The position numbers and the translations under genes are program-made. From NCBI GenBank assembly GCA_039111635.1, contig JBCAQO010000002.1, positions 1,674,001-1,738,000 on the forward strand: DNA of 64,000 nucleotides, read 5' to 3'. The stretch comes from Heterobasidion occidentale. Its lineage: Eukaryota; Basidiomycota; Agaricomycetes; Russulales; Bondarzewiaceae. Every line of letters starts with the position of its first letter. Position 1 is the first letter of the stretch. The notes under the pieces were generated by a model. The model did no database searches, was not told the origin of the DNA, and saw only the letters and a program-made list of their open reading frames with translations. This document shows positions 9,002-19,773 of the stretch, in pieces.

Positions 9002-10004
9002 TCAGGAGAGTGATTGTGACTGTTCGGACGACGCAGAGGGAGAACGAGACCGCGATCGCGATCTGGAGGGACTACGCGACACGTACCGCGAACCAGCATC
9101 TGACGCCGTGCCATCGCTACGACTGAGACTCCGTCCTCTGCCGCGAATCATCTCATCAGCACTTCGGCTGCCACTCCTACTCCTACTCCTGCTACCACTA
9201 CTACTCGGATTTCTGCCACGATCAATCTTGCCTTCCATAGCATCCAGAAGTCGGCTTTTTCGTGGTCCCAAATCACCTGCTTCTTCAAATATCTGCCTTT
9301 TGGGTATGCGTGGAAGAATGATGTCGCAGACGCGCTCATCGTTGAGCAGTTGGTCAACAAAGTCGTCGATGAAAGTGATGTTATAGCCGGCTATGAAGTG
9401 CGCGAATTAGGGGCGAGGCATGCATACAGTCAGTCAAATGCGTACTCGTGTTCCGATAGCGCAATTTTCTGAAATCTTTGAGTAATGGCTCCAGCAGCTC
9501 GTACACGTCCGATGCTCCAAACGTCATCCGTATGTATATCGCAGTCAATGCCCTCAGATACCTGCAGATCGTATTAGCGAATAGTGGCAGCATAGAGACT
9601 GGTACGCACTTGAATTCATCCGCCTGGAGATACTCCAGTAGAATTTCTTTCTCCGGCTGTATTTGGAGCAGTTTGAGCAACAAGCATAGGAACTCAGTTG
9701 GACGCTGATTGCCATATACTCCCCCAATGCAACGCAGTTCGAGAGACTTATCAATGAGAGTTTCTGCTGTGTGGTAAAAATTCAGATAAGCAATGTACGA
9801 AAGGTATGTCAAAGCACAAAGCAAACCTGTCAATGCAAAGCAGTGTTCTTTCCAGAAAGACGATTCATAGATACGATTGCGGATTACGGTCTCGACTAGA
9901 AACTGAATGAATAAGAGACATGCAGTTCTGTGAATTGAGAAATGACATACCTGCGGGTTTTGGCCGTGTATGGCTTGCGCGCCTCGAACGGTTGTGTTAG
10001 CCAT
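9002..10004 (-). CDS. PRP38: Pre-mRNA-splicing factor Prp38
   Basis: U4/U6.U5 tri-snRNP-associated factor needed for spliceosome activation. Exons (minus strand) 10004-9951, 9902-9827, 9766-9610, 9561-9446, 9390-9002; 263 residues. The PRP38 domain fills residues about 1-180: IHGQNPQ, NRIYESSFWKEHCFAL, IGGVYGNQRPTEFLCLLLKL, YLRALTAIYIRMT, NITFIDDFVDQLL. It is followed by an Arg/Ser-rich tail of about 60 residues (SRSRSRSGSRS, SRSPSRSRSRSRSPS), as in metazoan PRPF38 proteins and unlike the short budding-yeast protein. The RS tail would mediate contacts with SR proteins. All four introns are 48-60 nt with GT..AG ends. Confidence 0.95.
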
Positions 10005-10268
10005 GAAGATGTACTGTATCCGGAAACTGCACTCCGCAAGCCTTGCAGGCGGTGCTGTTAGTCTCCGTTGCTGACCTAACGCAGAAGATAACTTAGTCGT
10101 TCTGTTTATCTAGGCTAGCTAGGAGACCATATATATGTCGGAGGTCGAAGGAGAAATCGCCAATGTTGCTGCCTTTGGGAGACGTTACTAGAATACAGAA
10201 TCGTTTACATATGGTTGGTGCTCTGTCCACGAACGCGCCAATCCTCCTCCGGTCGAACATAGTCGAAC

Positions 10269-10532
10269 ATGCGCCTCGCGAGCTTCCGCGTAATTCATCC
10301 TGTCCGCGACGCGGTGTCAACCTCCTCAACCTTCTACACCATCTGAACCACATTCCGATAGGTTATTGCTTTGCCCCATATTGCGTCACTGCATCAAATG
10401 ATTCAAATCCATACATCCGAGACAGTCGTACGGTACTACGGGCCCTGGTCCACCGCTTCCGCTAGTCATCGGCAGACCTTCCGACACACCGTCATTCGCC
10501 AATGTTTGCCTTACTTAGCATGCTTACTATGA
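10269..10532 (+). CDS. Doubtful small protein, unrecognised
   Basis: If GT 10314 to AG 10361 (48 nt, with a ctgaac branch-like motif) is spliced, ATG 10269 gives a 71-residue basic protein (MRLASFRVIHPVRDA + VIALPHIASLHQMIQI...). The N-terminus looks like a mitochondrial presequence. I do not recognise a family. It would lie head-to-head with PRP38, in the 700-bp gap before the SKT5 gene. It could equally be chance coding potential in a promoter region. Confidence 0.25.
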
Positions 10533-10711
10533 GGAATAATTATTTGGAAGGCACACAATCCATGCGATTGGAGACGGCGGAGCGGAGCCTTGGTCTCTTC
10601 TGTGACAAGACCTAACATCTGTCTGGTCTCCATCAAACCAGAAGAGCCCCGAGTACCAGAATCCTAATTAGAGGATCTACAATTGATTGATTGCTCTCCA
10701 TTGTTGTATCA

Positions 10712-13111
10712 TTAACAAACGACACATTCATCCTTTGCCTGCTGTCGAGTGGGTCGCGCCATGTTCGCTCGCTTGCTTCCTTGCCGCTTCATCTCTGTCA
10801 ACCGATTCATGGCTCGTTTGTTTCCCTGTGCTGTAACAAATCGTTGGTCAAGAGCATTATTCAAAGTGCAGAAAAAACGTACCAGCCGCTCGCATATACC
10901 ATCGTTTGGCAAATTCGACATCCTGCTTGATACCAATACCAACCTCTGCATAGTAACCAACGGCATACTCAGCCTTACTCAACCCTTTATTTGCTGCTCT
11001 CCTTGCCCACAAATATGCCTCTGAGTCACTTTGTACCAAGACCCCGTCACTTCCTGTCAGGTACCATCCGCTCAGAGCGAGTTCGGCCTCCGAATTTCCC
11101 TTCTCCGCAGCTTTGGTATACCATGCTATCGATCTCCGCGGATCAACAGGACATCCAAGAGCACCATACTCGTAACATTGACCAAGCTTGTATTGAGACT
11201 GTGTGTATCCCAGATACGCAGCCCGTGTATAGAGCTCCTTCGACTGGAGAGGTTCGTGAGGGATGAACTGGCCGTTCGGTATCTCGTGAAGTAGTGCGAG
11301 TTCATGAAGAGCGTGTGGATTCTCCTCGTCCGCCTGCTCAGCCGCGCGCCGCAGCCATCCAATGGCTTCCCTTGGATTTTTTGCCTCCCCAAGAGAACCC
11401 TGTAGCAAGATCATCCCTAGTTTGTACATGGCAGCGGTATCGCCTAATGATGCTGCCTTGCGATAAAAAGCGGCCGCTCGTGGAGGCTCCTTCCTTGTCC
11501 CAGCACCAATCTCATTGCACACCGCGACACGATACGTAGCAGCGGCATGATTTTGTTTCGCAGCCTGAAGGTAGAGGTGATACGCCTTCTCGTGATCCAC
11601 TTGGAGGCCCAACATACCAGTCCCGTAACAGTTGGCCAGGAAAAATTGTGCTTCATCGTAAGGTTGACCTTGTGTCGCCAAGCGTCGCATGACCTTCAGC
11701 GATTCTTGAATGAGGGTATCACGAAATTTGCGGACAGCGCGCTGATCCTTGGCATCTGCTCCTATCTTCTTCGCAGCGTCGATAAGATACTTGCCATAAG
11801 CAAAGTGAGCTTCAGGGTCAGGGTCGGCTTTGATGCGCTGACGGTAATTATCGATGTATTCTTTGGTATATGGAGGGGCACGAAGATCAACAGCCTTTGT
11901 TTTCTGCGTACGGAGTGTGGCAGAAGCAGTCGTGCCCGCGCGATACAATGGAGGTCTTTCCTCGAACTCGGCCTCATCGAGAGACCGAATGGTGGAAGCA
12001 CTTGAAGTCGGATTGGGTGGTTGTATAAATTGAGACGCGGCAATGTCTTGTGAATATAATACCTGGGTGGGGGGTCCCATGACGGGTGCCGACTGACTGG
12101 AGATGAGAGATGTGCTGCTCTGAGAGTATTCCGCCGGATAAGCTTGGGCAGCCGGAGGGTAGGCAGCCGTAGAAGACGCGACTGGGGGTGGACCAACTCC
12201 TAGAACGTCAGATGCTGCCGCGTACAAAGGGTTGTACTCGCCGGATTGTGGAAGTCGAGGATGGACGGGGGGGCCGTATTGGTTGGGATAGCCTCGAGCA
12301 GGATGACCGTAGGGAGCTTGACCAGCATAATGCAAATCTCCGGCAAGGTTGGGATCATTCGTATGGTATTGGGTGGCATGATCGATACCTAGAATATGAT
12401 CCAGAGCAGGAGTGTAGTTGCTATCCTCGTGGCCACTAGAATGAGGGCCAGAACTGTATCCCGAGCGAATTGATATATTATCAAACGGCCGTGAACCTTC
12501 CTGCTGTGACTGTGGAGAATATGGATGTGATGGGGTCCGGTTGGCATTTGGTCGAGAGGGTAGTCCGTTGAGGGGTCTTGAGTACATCTGTGATTGCGAA
12601 TGATGAGACATAGAAGAGCTCGCACGGGGAATAGGATCTCCACGGGGCGTTGGATCTGACGAACGCGACATCGCACTTCCTGCTCGAGTAACAGGATCGT
12701 TGAGCTGGAGTGCATGAAATGTATCGAGAGCGGATGTAGGGTCATATGGTGGTAATGAAGGGAGGGATGGCATCATGTCCTGTTGTGGTGATTGATGCTG
12801 AGATGGCAAAGAAGGTACAGAGCGGTTCTGTAATGCTGTGAAGGAATGGCCTGCATCTCGTGAAGCATAGTTTAAACACATGAGCAAGTCGTAAGGCTTG
12901 ACGAGAGAAAATTCTCACCAGGTGGGGCAAGGACATCGGAGTCGTCGTAAATAGTCTCATCAGGAATCGCACCTAGGTCCGGAGACCACCCTGACTGTGT
13001 GTCCGCTTGAACGTATCCACGACGTCGATTCGTCCTCAAGCCAGGTTCGGGATCTAAGGTCCGATGGTGAGGACGCGATCCACTGTCAAGGTGGCTTTGC
13101 GCATCGGCCAT
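10712..13111 (-). CDS. SKT5: Sel1-repeat chitin synthase activator, Skt5/Chs4 type, with CaaX box
   Basis: Regulator that binds and activates a class IV-type chitin synthase at the plasma membrane or septum in yeasts. Exons 13111-12919, 12850-10883, 10830-10712; 759 residues. Residues 1 to about 370 are Pro/Ser/Gln/Tyr-rich and disordered. Residues about 380-720 carry consecutive Sel1 repeats (for example AQFFLANCYGTGMLG, AATYRVAVCNEIGAGT, AAMYKLGMILLQG, SQYKLGQCYEYGALG, AELALSGWYLTG, AEYAVGYYAEVGIG). The last exon ends ECVVC-stop, a CaaX prenylation motif as known for Skt5/Chs4, which would anchor the protein to the membrane. The last intron (10831-10882) is required to reach the CaaX exon. 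Start ATG 13111 is the first in-frame ATG of exon 1. Confidence 0.9.
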
Positions 13112-13529
13112 AGGATCTGAAATGGGTTGTTGCTTAAGGCCGTAGTTAGACCTGGAGTCGACTTGAAGTACGAAGCCGATATCCCTGTTCAAGTCGATCG
13201 AGGAGCGCAGACGATATAGGTCCCAATTTGAGGATGCGGTGACAAGAGCAAGAACTGTATTCCTGGCACCTTTAGGTAGCTTCAGGTCTGTCGACGATAA
13301 TTCAATCTACGGCCAATCCATCTGTGGGTCATATGGTCGCATTGCACGTGCTGCCTTCCCAACCGCGGGAACGGCTGAACGGGGAGCTTCCAGCTAATCG
13401 GTTTACCTCTGGAGCGCTGCGAACCTATTGATGCACTATATATCAGCAGCGAGTCCTCACATAAGTGCGGCGCACTCAAGAGACAGATCACCCTACGAGA
13501 AAGCGAAAAATTACAGCAACTAAAATATG
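13112..13529. other. Promoter/intergenic region upstream of SKT5
   Basis: 418 bp between the SKT5 start (minus strand) and the JHD1 stop. No supported gene. It should hold the SKT5 promoter and the JHD1 3' end; I see no strong TATA box. Confidence 0.4.
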
Positions 13530-15879
13530 TCAAAGGTCCATACGACTATCCTCGTCCGCGAGCAGGTTGTCTAGACGGTTATGAGGAGAAGTCCAATCCC
13601 ATTCTTCTATTACTCTCTCCACCCTATGTCGCTCCAACCCCTTCGCTGTTCTTCGCACCTTTACGACGACATGACGCTTTCGATTGACTGCCACACCATC
13701 TTCAGCGGATCCAAGATGCTCCTTGTTCCAATCGAGCCAAGCATCCATCCACCGCTCCTCTTCGAAATTTGAACGGGTCCTCGACTTTTGTTGGGAGACA
13801 ATTACCTCTGAAGAGACACCGTCCCAGATCTTCGGCTGGAAATGCCTAAACGTCGAAATAGTGTCCTGGCATGATTCAGGACTTGGGTTTCTCTCTTCCC
13901 GCTTTCGCTTGTACGCTGAAGACTGCTCGTGGTTCCTCGTTGGTCGATCGTCATCCTCATCATCGCTGAAATCGCCCGATGCTAATCTCACCCTCCATCT
14001 CAGCTCTCGTGCCACGGCCGAAGCATCCTTGACTTTATCACTAGGCAATTGCTCCCTTGCTTCCCGTTTCGATGCCTCCGGGCCTCGTTCCAAGGCTCGC
14101 GCCTCTGACACCAAATATCCGGTTAGCGCATCCAACGATTGTAGGATACGTTCCGGAAATTCTTCTCTGGCTTTGAGGTCTCTCAGGTACCTTTCGCCGA
14201 CATACCAGCACATTCTACACATTCGTGTCAATGTCTGCCCACATGAGATAGTGTTGACATACTTAGTGAAGAAGGGAAATCTAAATTTCTTTGGCACCCG
14301 GGTAATGTTCTCAATCTCACGTACTCTGAGTTCTACGGCGGAGAGTTGAGTCGACTGCAGAAAACGACAGCATTTTAAACGCACGAATTGCCACATCATA
14401 TGAGTGCAAAAAGTTGCCTCCGAAGACTAATGTATCTATAGGTGTATACTGTCCCCTCCATCAGTGGGGAAGACATAGTCTGTAAGATGGAGGATATGAC
14501 GCACGACAGCATGTATCCATCCCGAAGGAATGAGCATGGTGTTACCTTCACTGAGCTCAACTTTAACAACGTTATCCACCAGATCGCCTAGCCAAGTGTG
14601 ACTCTGCACGTCTGAACCAGACCAGCGCTCGTACGCAGCAAGATTGGAGGGTGTTGGTCGGATGAAGTAGAATACCTGGATTGGATAGAAAAGTAGACCA
14701 TATATTATGATGCGTCCATGAACATACCTTTGAACCTCGGAGTATATGGTAATACACTGACGAGCCAGCAAAGTCGATGTGCCAATCCTAATCAACTTGT
14801 GAGCCCATTGTGGCTCTGCGAAGTAAGTAAGATACGTACGGTCCACGCGCCTGCGACCCCCATCAAGCAATATAACTGGACTTTCGGATACACCTGTCCA
14901 GACCCTTTCTTGTTGCTCGGCCAATACTTCTCCACCCAATCCATCTCCCGCACCAACCGCGGAGGCAATATCTCGTCAGCAAGCTTTGTCCCGGAAACCT
15001 CGAGCGATATAACGTTCCGAACTTTGTCACGAGATGCAGATTCTGTTGACCAGTAGCTTGCCCACTTGCCGAGGGTCCAACCTGGAGAATTCGACTGTGA
15101 GGCTACATCTATAACAGAAATCATGCAGACGACTTGAGCATCTAGCATCTCGCCGACAAGGAAGAGACAAAGTACCGATGACCTCAACTGGCGTATCCTT
15201 TCCCAAAGTGTCTGCAATGCTCTCAATCGACAGGTCACGCCCGGGCATCTTCATACCCAATCCTTCGGGTTCCTCGATCACCACGGGTTCTCTGAACGCA
15301 TGGGGATCACCGTTGACCCAGTCCAGATTGACTTGTTCACCATTCAATCGTTTGAAATGGTCATCTGCGATAGGTTTGCCTTGAAGCATGTTCAACCACC
15401 TATTTGGGTCCGAAGAGCTCAGCCCAGTGTGCATATTGGCGTAGTCACGAGCTAGTTTCTTTCGCGTCGACTTCCGTGCGGGAGGTTTGAGTGTTACATT
15501 ACGAGCGGGATCCTGTTCTTGGCACGATGCGCAAAACCTGATGTAGACATGTGAAGCAACATTGATCATAGCTGGTTGTTGTAGCAGCTTCATGGTAGAC
15601 GCACCATTTATCTATGGCCTCCAGATCCCCAGACTCGTTTAAGCATCTCCAATGAAACCAAGCCCTGCATGCGTCGCATCTAATCCAGTTTTCTTTCTTT
15701 ATAGAGGCTAGGTCTTCCACGTTGTCATTTTTGCAGGCCGGGCATCTGTCATCGTCCGACCTGGCAGGTTTTGTGACATCTGAGACGGATGTGGCAGATG
15801 AGTGAGGGGAGTCGGCCTTAGGCTCGGGAGTTATATGCGCCGTAGAACGTGTTGTACGACGTCGAGTAGGACGCGCCAT
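13530..15879 (-). CDS. JHD1: JmjC histone demethylase, JHD1 (KDM2-like), PHD + JmjC
   Basis: Fe(II)/2-oxoglutarate-dependent demethylase, by family acting on methylated H3K36 in the nucleus. Eight exons: 15879-15605, 15537-15176, 15108-14840, 14787-14728, 14675-14505, 14448-14385, 14332-14263, 14214-13530; 651 residues. The N-terminal PHD finger (residues about 45-100: CPACKNDN, WIRCDACRAWFHWRCL, DKWFCASC) is completed only across intron 1. The JmjC domain (about 190-400) has the metal site: His and Asp in DWHIDFAG and the distal His in NFLHSYD, with YYHILRGSKVFYFI lining the cofactor pocket. After it, VPKKFRFPFFTK and MCWYVGERYL match the helical region typical of JHD1. The basic acidic-patched C-terminus (ending SRMDL) is disordered. 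The catalytic residues are intact. Interesting in a window rich in decayed repeats, but no direct link is shown. Confidence 0.95.
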
Positions 15880-16345
15880 GGCCAGCAACTCTGACTTGGT
15901 GGTACAGTTGGAAGCTGCTTAGTGTATGTTCGTTGGATCTCGATTCTCAGGACGGCCTTCACTCTTACAGACGTTTCGGCTTCCGCCACATCAATTACGG
16001 AATGCTCGACGTTTACATGTGTTTGGCTCCCTGTGCCTCCTCGGTCACCGTCCTAGCCAAGTCGGCAACTTCGTGTCAACTTCGATTCTCCACACACGAA
16101 AGGCCGCGCAGCTATTATTCACGACGCCGGAGCACAGCTCTGATGTGTCTTGTTACCTTCAATAAACCTCGAGCTTCGACTGCCCCGAGTAATCGCTTGC
16201 TCACTTCTGTCGACTTACAAGTTGCCATTGTCGCCCTGTGATCCCGTACGAAAAATACACTCTATGTATGGCACCATGGTTTACAAAACAAGCGATACCT
16301 CTTCATCTTCGTTTCTTCTTACTTGTTACTTGTTACACAACCGTT
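15880..16345. other. Intergenic region between JHD1 start and PGK 3' end
   Basis: 466 bp. Short open frames exist on the plus strand (about 15926-16241) but show no family motif or convincing splice signals. It should contain the JHD1 promoter and the PGK 3' UTR. Confidence 0.4.
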
Positions 16346-17983
16346 CTACTTCTCACTCAACTCTGCAACACCCGGCAACGTCTGTATGTGTGTTAGCCTA
16401 GAATATACTATGGACAGACGTAGATGAACCACTGACCTTGCCCTCAAGAAGCTCAAGGCTGGCACCCCCACCGGTGCTGACGTGACTTAATTTGTCCTCC
16501 GCATCATACTGAGCAACAACGGTCGCGGTATCGCCGCCACCGACGATGACGACGGAACCATTCTGGGAGGCAGTGATGTTGGCATCCAAGAGCGACTTCG
16601 ATCCTTCAGCAAAAGCGGGGAACTCAAAAACACCAGGTGGGCTGGAGAGAATATAAGTCATTTGCCGACTCACAGCCTCGTGATATGTACTGACCCATTC
16701 CATAAGATCGTCTTAGCCTCCAGGACGGCTTCACGGTAAATCTCTCGGCTCTTGGGACCTGCGTCAAGGCCCATCCATCCGTCTGGAATACCGTCTGCAT
16801 CTGAGGCAATCCCTGTCTATCTTTCCAAACAATGTCTCACTCAACGCCGAAGAAGACACAGGTATGGCACGCACGTTTGCATTCTTGTCAAATTTATCCC
16901 CAGTGATGTAATCAACGGGGAAGACGAGCTTGACATTATTCTTTTTAGCCTTCTCAATCAGGGAGGCGACTTTCTCGGATCCAGGAGCATCAAAAAGGGA
17001 GTTACCGATCTGATGATACCGGCTGATTTGAGTGCTATAGTCAAGAGCGTCAGAAATCATAGACTGACAGAAACACCTTCAAGGGTTTTCTTGAACGTGA
17101 AGGCCATGCCGCCACAGATGATGAGTGAATCGACCTGTCAGATTGATGATGAGGATGTGACAGTGGTGAAAGAGCAATTCCCCAACCTTGTCGAGCATAT
17201 TATCAATCAATTGGATTTTGTCGGAGACCTTAGCACCCCCAAGGATAGCGAGAAAAGGCCTCTCGGGACTCTCGAGTGCTTTAGCAAAGAATTCGAGCTC
17301 CTTCTTAACAAGGAACCCAGCAGCACGCTGAGGCAGCTTGATGCCAACCATACTTGAGTGGGCACGATGAGCGGTACCAAATGCATCGTTGACATAGACA
17401 TCCCCAAGTTTTGTGAGACCCTCCCGGAACTCGGTGACCTTCGTTGGATCAGCTTTAGTCTTTGTTCCATCCTTGTTCTTGACGGAACCTTCCTCCTCGA
17501 TGTGGAATCGCAAGTTCTCGAGGAGAATGACGGAGCCTTGCGTAGCGGAGGAGACAGCCTTCTCAACATCGGGTCCCACACAATCAGGAAGAAAAGTGAC
17601 AGGCTTGTTGATTAGCTTGGAGAGTTCATGGGAGACAGGCTCGAGGGAATATTTGGAGTTCGGCCGTCCATCTGGGCGGCCAAGATGAGACATCAAGATA
17701 ACGGTGGACGCGCCTAGCTCCATAAGATTGGAATTGTAAAATCTGCGACAGAGGTTGCACGGTTGGCTTACCGTTCTCAAGAGCATATTTGATCGTCGGC
17801 AGCGCTGCAACGATACGCTACAAAATATCCATTATGTTAGGACCATGAGAGACACAAAAACGTACGTACGGCGGGGTTGGTGATTTTGCGGTCCTGCATC
17901 GGGACATTGAAGTCTACGCGGATGAGCACGCGTTTGCCCGTGAGGTCAAGGTCGGTCACAGCGAGCTTGTTGGAAAGAGACAT
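16346..17983 (-). CDS. PGK1: Phosphoglycerate kinase
   Basis: Glycolytic enzyme interconverting 1,3-bisphosphoglycerate + ADP and 3-phosphoglycerate + ATP in the cytosol. Eight exons: 17983-17870, 17817-17772, 17713-17187, 17134-17069, 17009-16875, 16816-16695, 16641-16437, 16381-16346; 416 residues, the usual length. N-terminal substrate motifs [11 protein letters not shown] and MSHLGRPDG, then [13 protein letters not shown] [40 protein letters not shown], and C-terminal nucleotide-site motifs [25 protein letters not shown] and [12 protein letters not shown] plus [14 protein letters not shown]. The intron at 16817-16874 must end at the AG before ACAGGG to keep the frame. The short 36-nt last exon gives [10 protein letters not shown]. 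The leader before the ATG is pyrimidine-rich on the coding strand, as in highly expressed fungal genes. Confidence 0.97.
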
Positions 17984-18404
17984 TGTGATGATCAAGAGTG
18001 AAGGAGAGATCGATGAGAAAGTGCTTTATTATTATCGCAACCTTGGGCTCGGCATAGGCCAGGTCCAGTCGCGGACCGTCTGGGACCCTGTTGCGTCATG
18101 GACGTTCCTGTGTCAGATCTTCTAGAAAAGGGTTAGTTCTTTCCAAGCATTACGCTTTTGTCATTTAGATTGTGATAAAGGGGCGACTTTGGTAGCACAT
18201 TTGTCCTCTTTCAGTCTGTCCGCACGATTCTCATAGAAAACCCCAGGCTCTGCGCGCAGTGTAATGTAAGCATCCCACAGGTAGCCACAGGTACGTCAAA
18301 CGCCTTCAAACGTCTTCCACAACCATCCCGCAGGAGGACTCCAGAAGTGTGTGCTTTCGAGTGTTCAGAACTCCAACCTTGCTCTAGGCAGAGGAACTGG
18401 TCTT
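17984..18404. promoter_or_regulatory. Divergent promoter region PGK1 / coiled-coil gene
   Basis: 421 bp between two start codons pointing away from each other. On the PGK1 strand a CT-rich leader precedes the ATG and an AT-rich run (ataataataaa, about 18026-18036) lies about 45-55 bp upstream. No third gene is supported. Confidence 0.45.
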
Positions 18405-19301
18405 ATGGAAACCTCTGATCCTCCTGTAAACTCTCTGGGGCTCGATCTCGAAGACTCCACAGTCTCTTCATCGTCCGACATTCCACACTCTATACCCGAT
18501 CCCAACGCAGATAATACTTCCCTTACTGAAATTGCTGCTGATGATGCCGAGAAATCCGTCTCCGCTGACGATGCTAAACCGCGAGACAAGAAGAAACCGT
18601 ATGTAAATCTGGAACGTGTGAAGACTGGAGGTATTCCTCGAGTATGTCTATGCTTCTCAATACTCTTCAACATTCCGTTCACATCTTCTCTAGGATAAGC
18701 TGAGTGACGAAGAGCTCGCCGAGAGAATGAACCGCATCAGGGAACAGAATGAAAAGATCAAGCAGCGACGAATGGTATGAGATGCAGCCTCATGGTCATT
18801 AGCGAAGTGCTCATCATCCCTTAGGATGTCCAAGCAGATGAGGCAGCCTTCAAAAAGACGCAGGAGGTTGAACGCGTTCGACAGGCTAAGACGCGAAGAG
18901 TGCAAGAAAGTGTTGACCGCACCCGAGAACAGAATGCACGGCGCAAAATGGACAAAATCCAGCATAGAGAGTGGGATTCGGGAAAGAAGGGAGTAGGAGA
19001 TTGGGGTAAGTCCCAGAGCGTGCAGCCTGTTGCGACCGAGACGGTCAAGATATCCTCCATCTCGCCAAGCAAACCAGATGCTGAGAACGGAGACGGGGAC
19101 CACATCGAGCTCTCTCCTCCAACGTCGCCGCGTTCACGAGGGAGTGGAAGGAGTAGGGGCCGAGGTGAGGGTCGGCGTGGACGGGGGCGTGGACGGGGTC
19201 AAAGTGCATCGAATGAGGATGTCACTAATGTACAACAAGATTCAGAGCAAGCTGCCGGTGGGACTACAGCGTCTCCTCTCATCACGGATCCTGCAATCTG
19301 A
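18405..19301 (+). CDS. Uncharacterised coiled-coil protein with RGG-type tail
   Basis: Three exons, 18405-18641, 18694-18774, 18825-19301; 264 residues. Residues 1-65 are acidic and Ser-rich. Residues about 66-155 form a highly charged segment (LSDEELAERMNRIREQNEKI, AFKKTQEVERVRQAKTRR) predicted to be a long helix or coiled coil. The tail (about 205-240) is Gly/Arg-rich (RGSGRSRGRGEGRRGRGRGR), which points to RNA binding, possibly regulated by arginine methylation. Overall it resembles CCDC9-like or other RNA-associated fungal proteins, but I do not recognise a defined family and do not assign a function. GGTAAGT at 19002-19008 resembles a donor site, yet the frame is open through it. Confidence 0.8.
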
Positions 19302-19773
19302 TTTGCAATATAGTATACTATTTCTTATTCTTCTTGCGACGTTCTCCCGTGTATGCCCTTTTACACAAGGTTAGGGGACACTTCACGCAGGAGGATTCAA
19401 AGCCTCTTGTATACTATCGAGATGTGTCGTGTCGGTCAATATTTCATCTTGAGGCAAACTTGCAATGCAACCTGTTAAAGCGGAGACCATGTAAGATAAA
19501 ATACAGAAGAAAAACCCTCGGCCAAGGTTTCGGGAACAGCTGTAAAGGTGTGTAAAAGGTAGCATTTATCGCTTTCTCCCTTTTACGGTTAGAATAACCT
19601 ACCATATCAAGAGATAATACTGAATCTTGCTGCATTTCAGCCAGTCATCATCATAGGAGCCTGTTCTTACGTCAAGACAACGACAAGCTTGCAAGTTAGT
19701 TCACTAGTTTTGCTATTGGCAAGCAGAGCGAGCTCATTTGTTGTATACAGAAAATATATAACAACACTCAATA
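19302..19773. other. Intergenic region upstream of the tRNA isopentenyltransferase gene
   Basis: 472 bp, AT-rich near 19740-19770 (tatacagaaaatatataaca), which may supply a TATA-like element for the gene starting at 19774. No gene supported. Confidence 0.4.

Noticed and set aside
9002..9386. Plus-strand 138-codon frame opposite the PRP38 tail
   Set aside because: It is the antisense shadow of the Arg/Ser repeat tail of PRP38.
15926..16241. Plus-strand frame of about 100 codons between JHD1 and PGK1
   Set aside because: No motif, no splice pattern, and it overlaps another frame of similar length; likely promoter sequence of JHD1.
19002..19008. GGTAAGT donor inside the coiled-coil/RGG gene
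   Set aside because: The reading frame is open through it to a natural stop and no suitable acceptor improves the model; the same applies to CCCGTAAGT at 37226-37234 in the DYRK gene.
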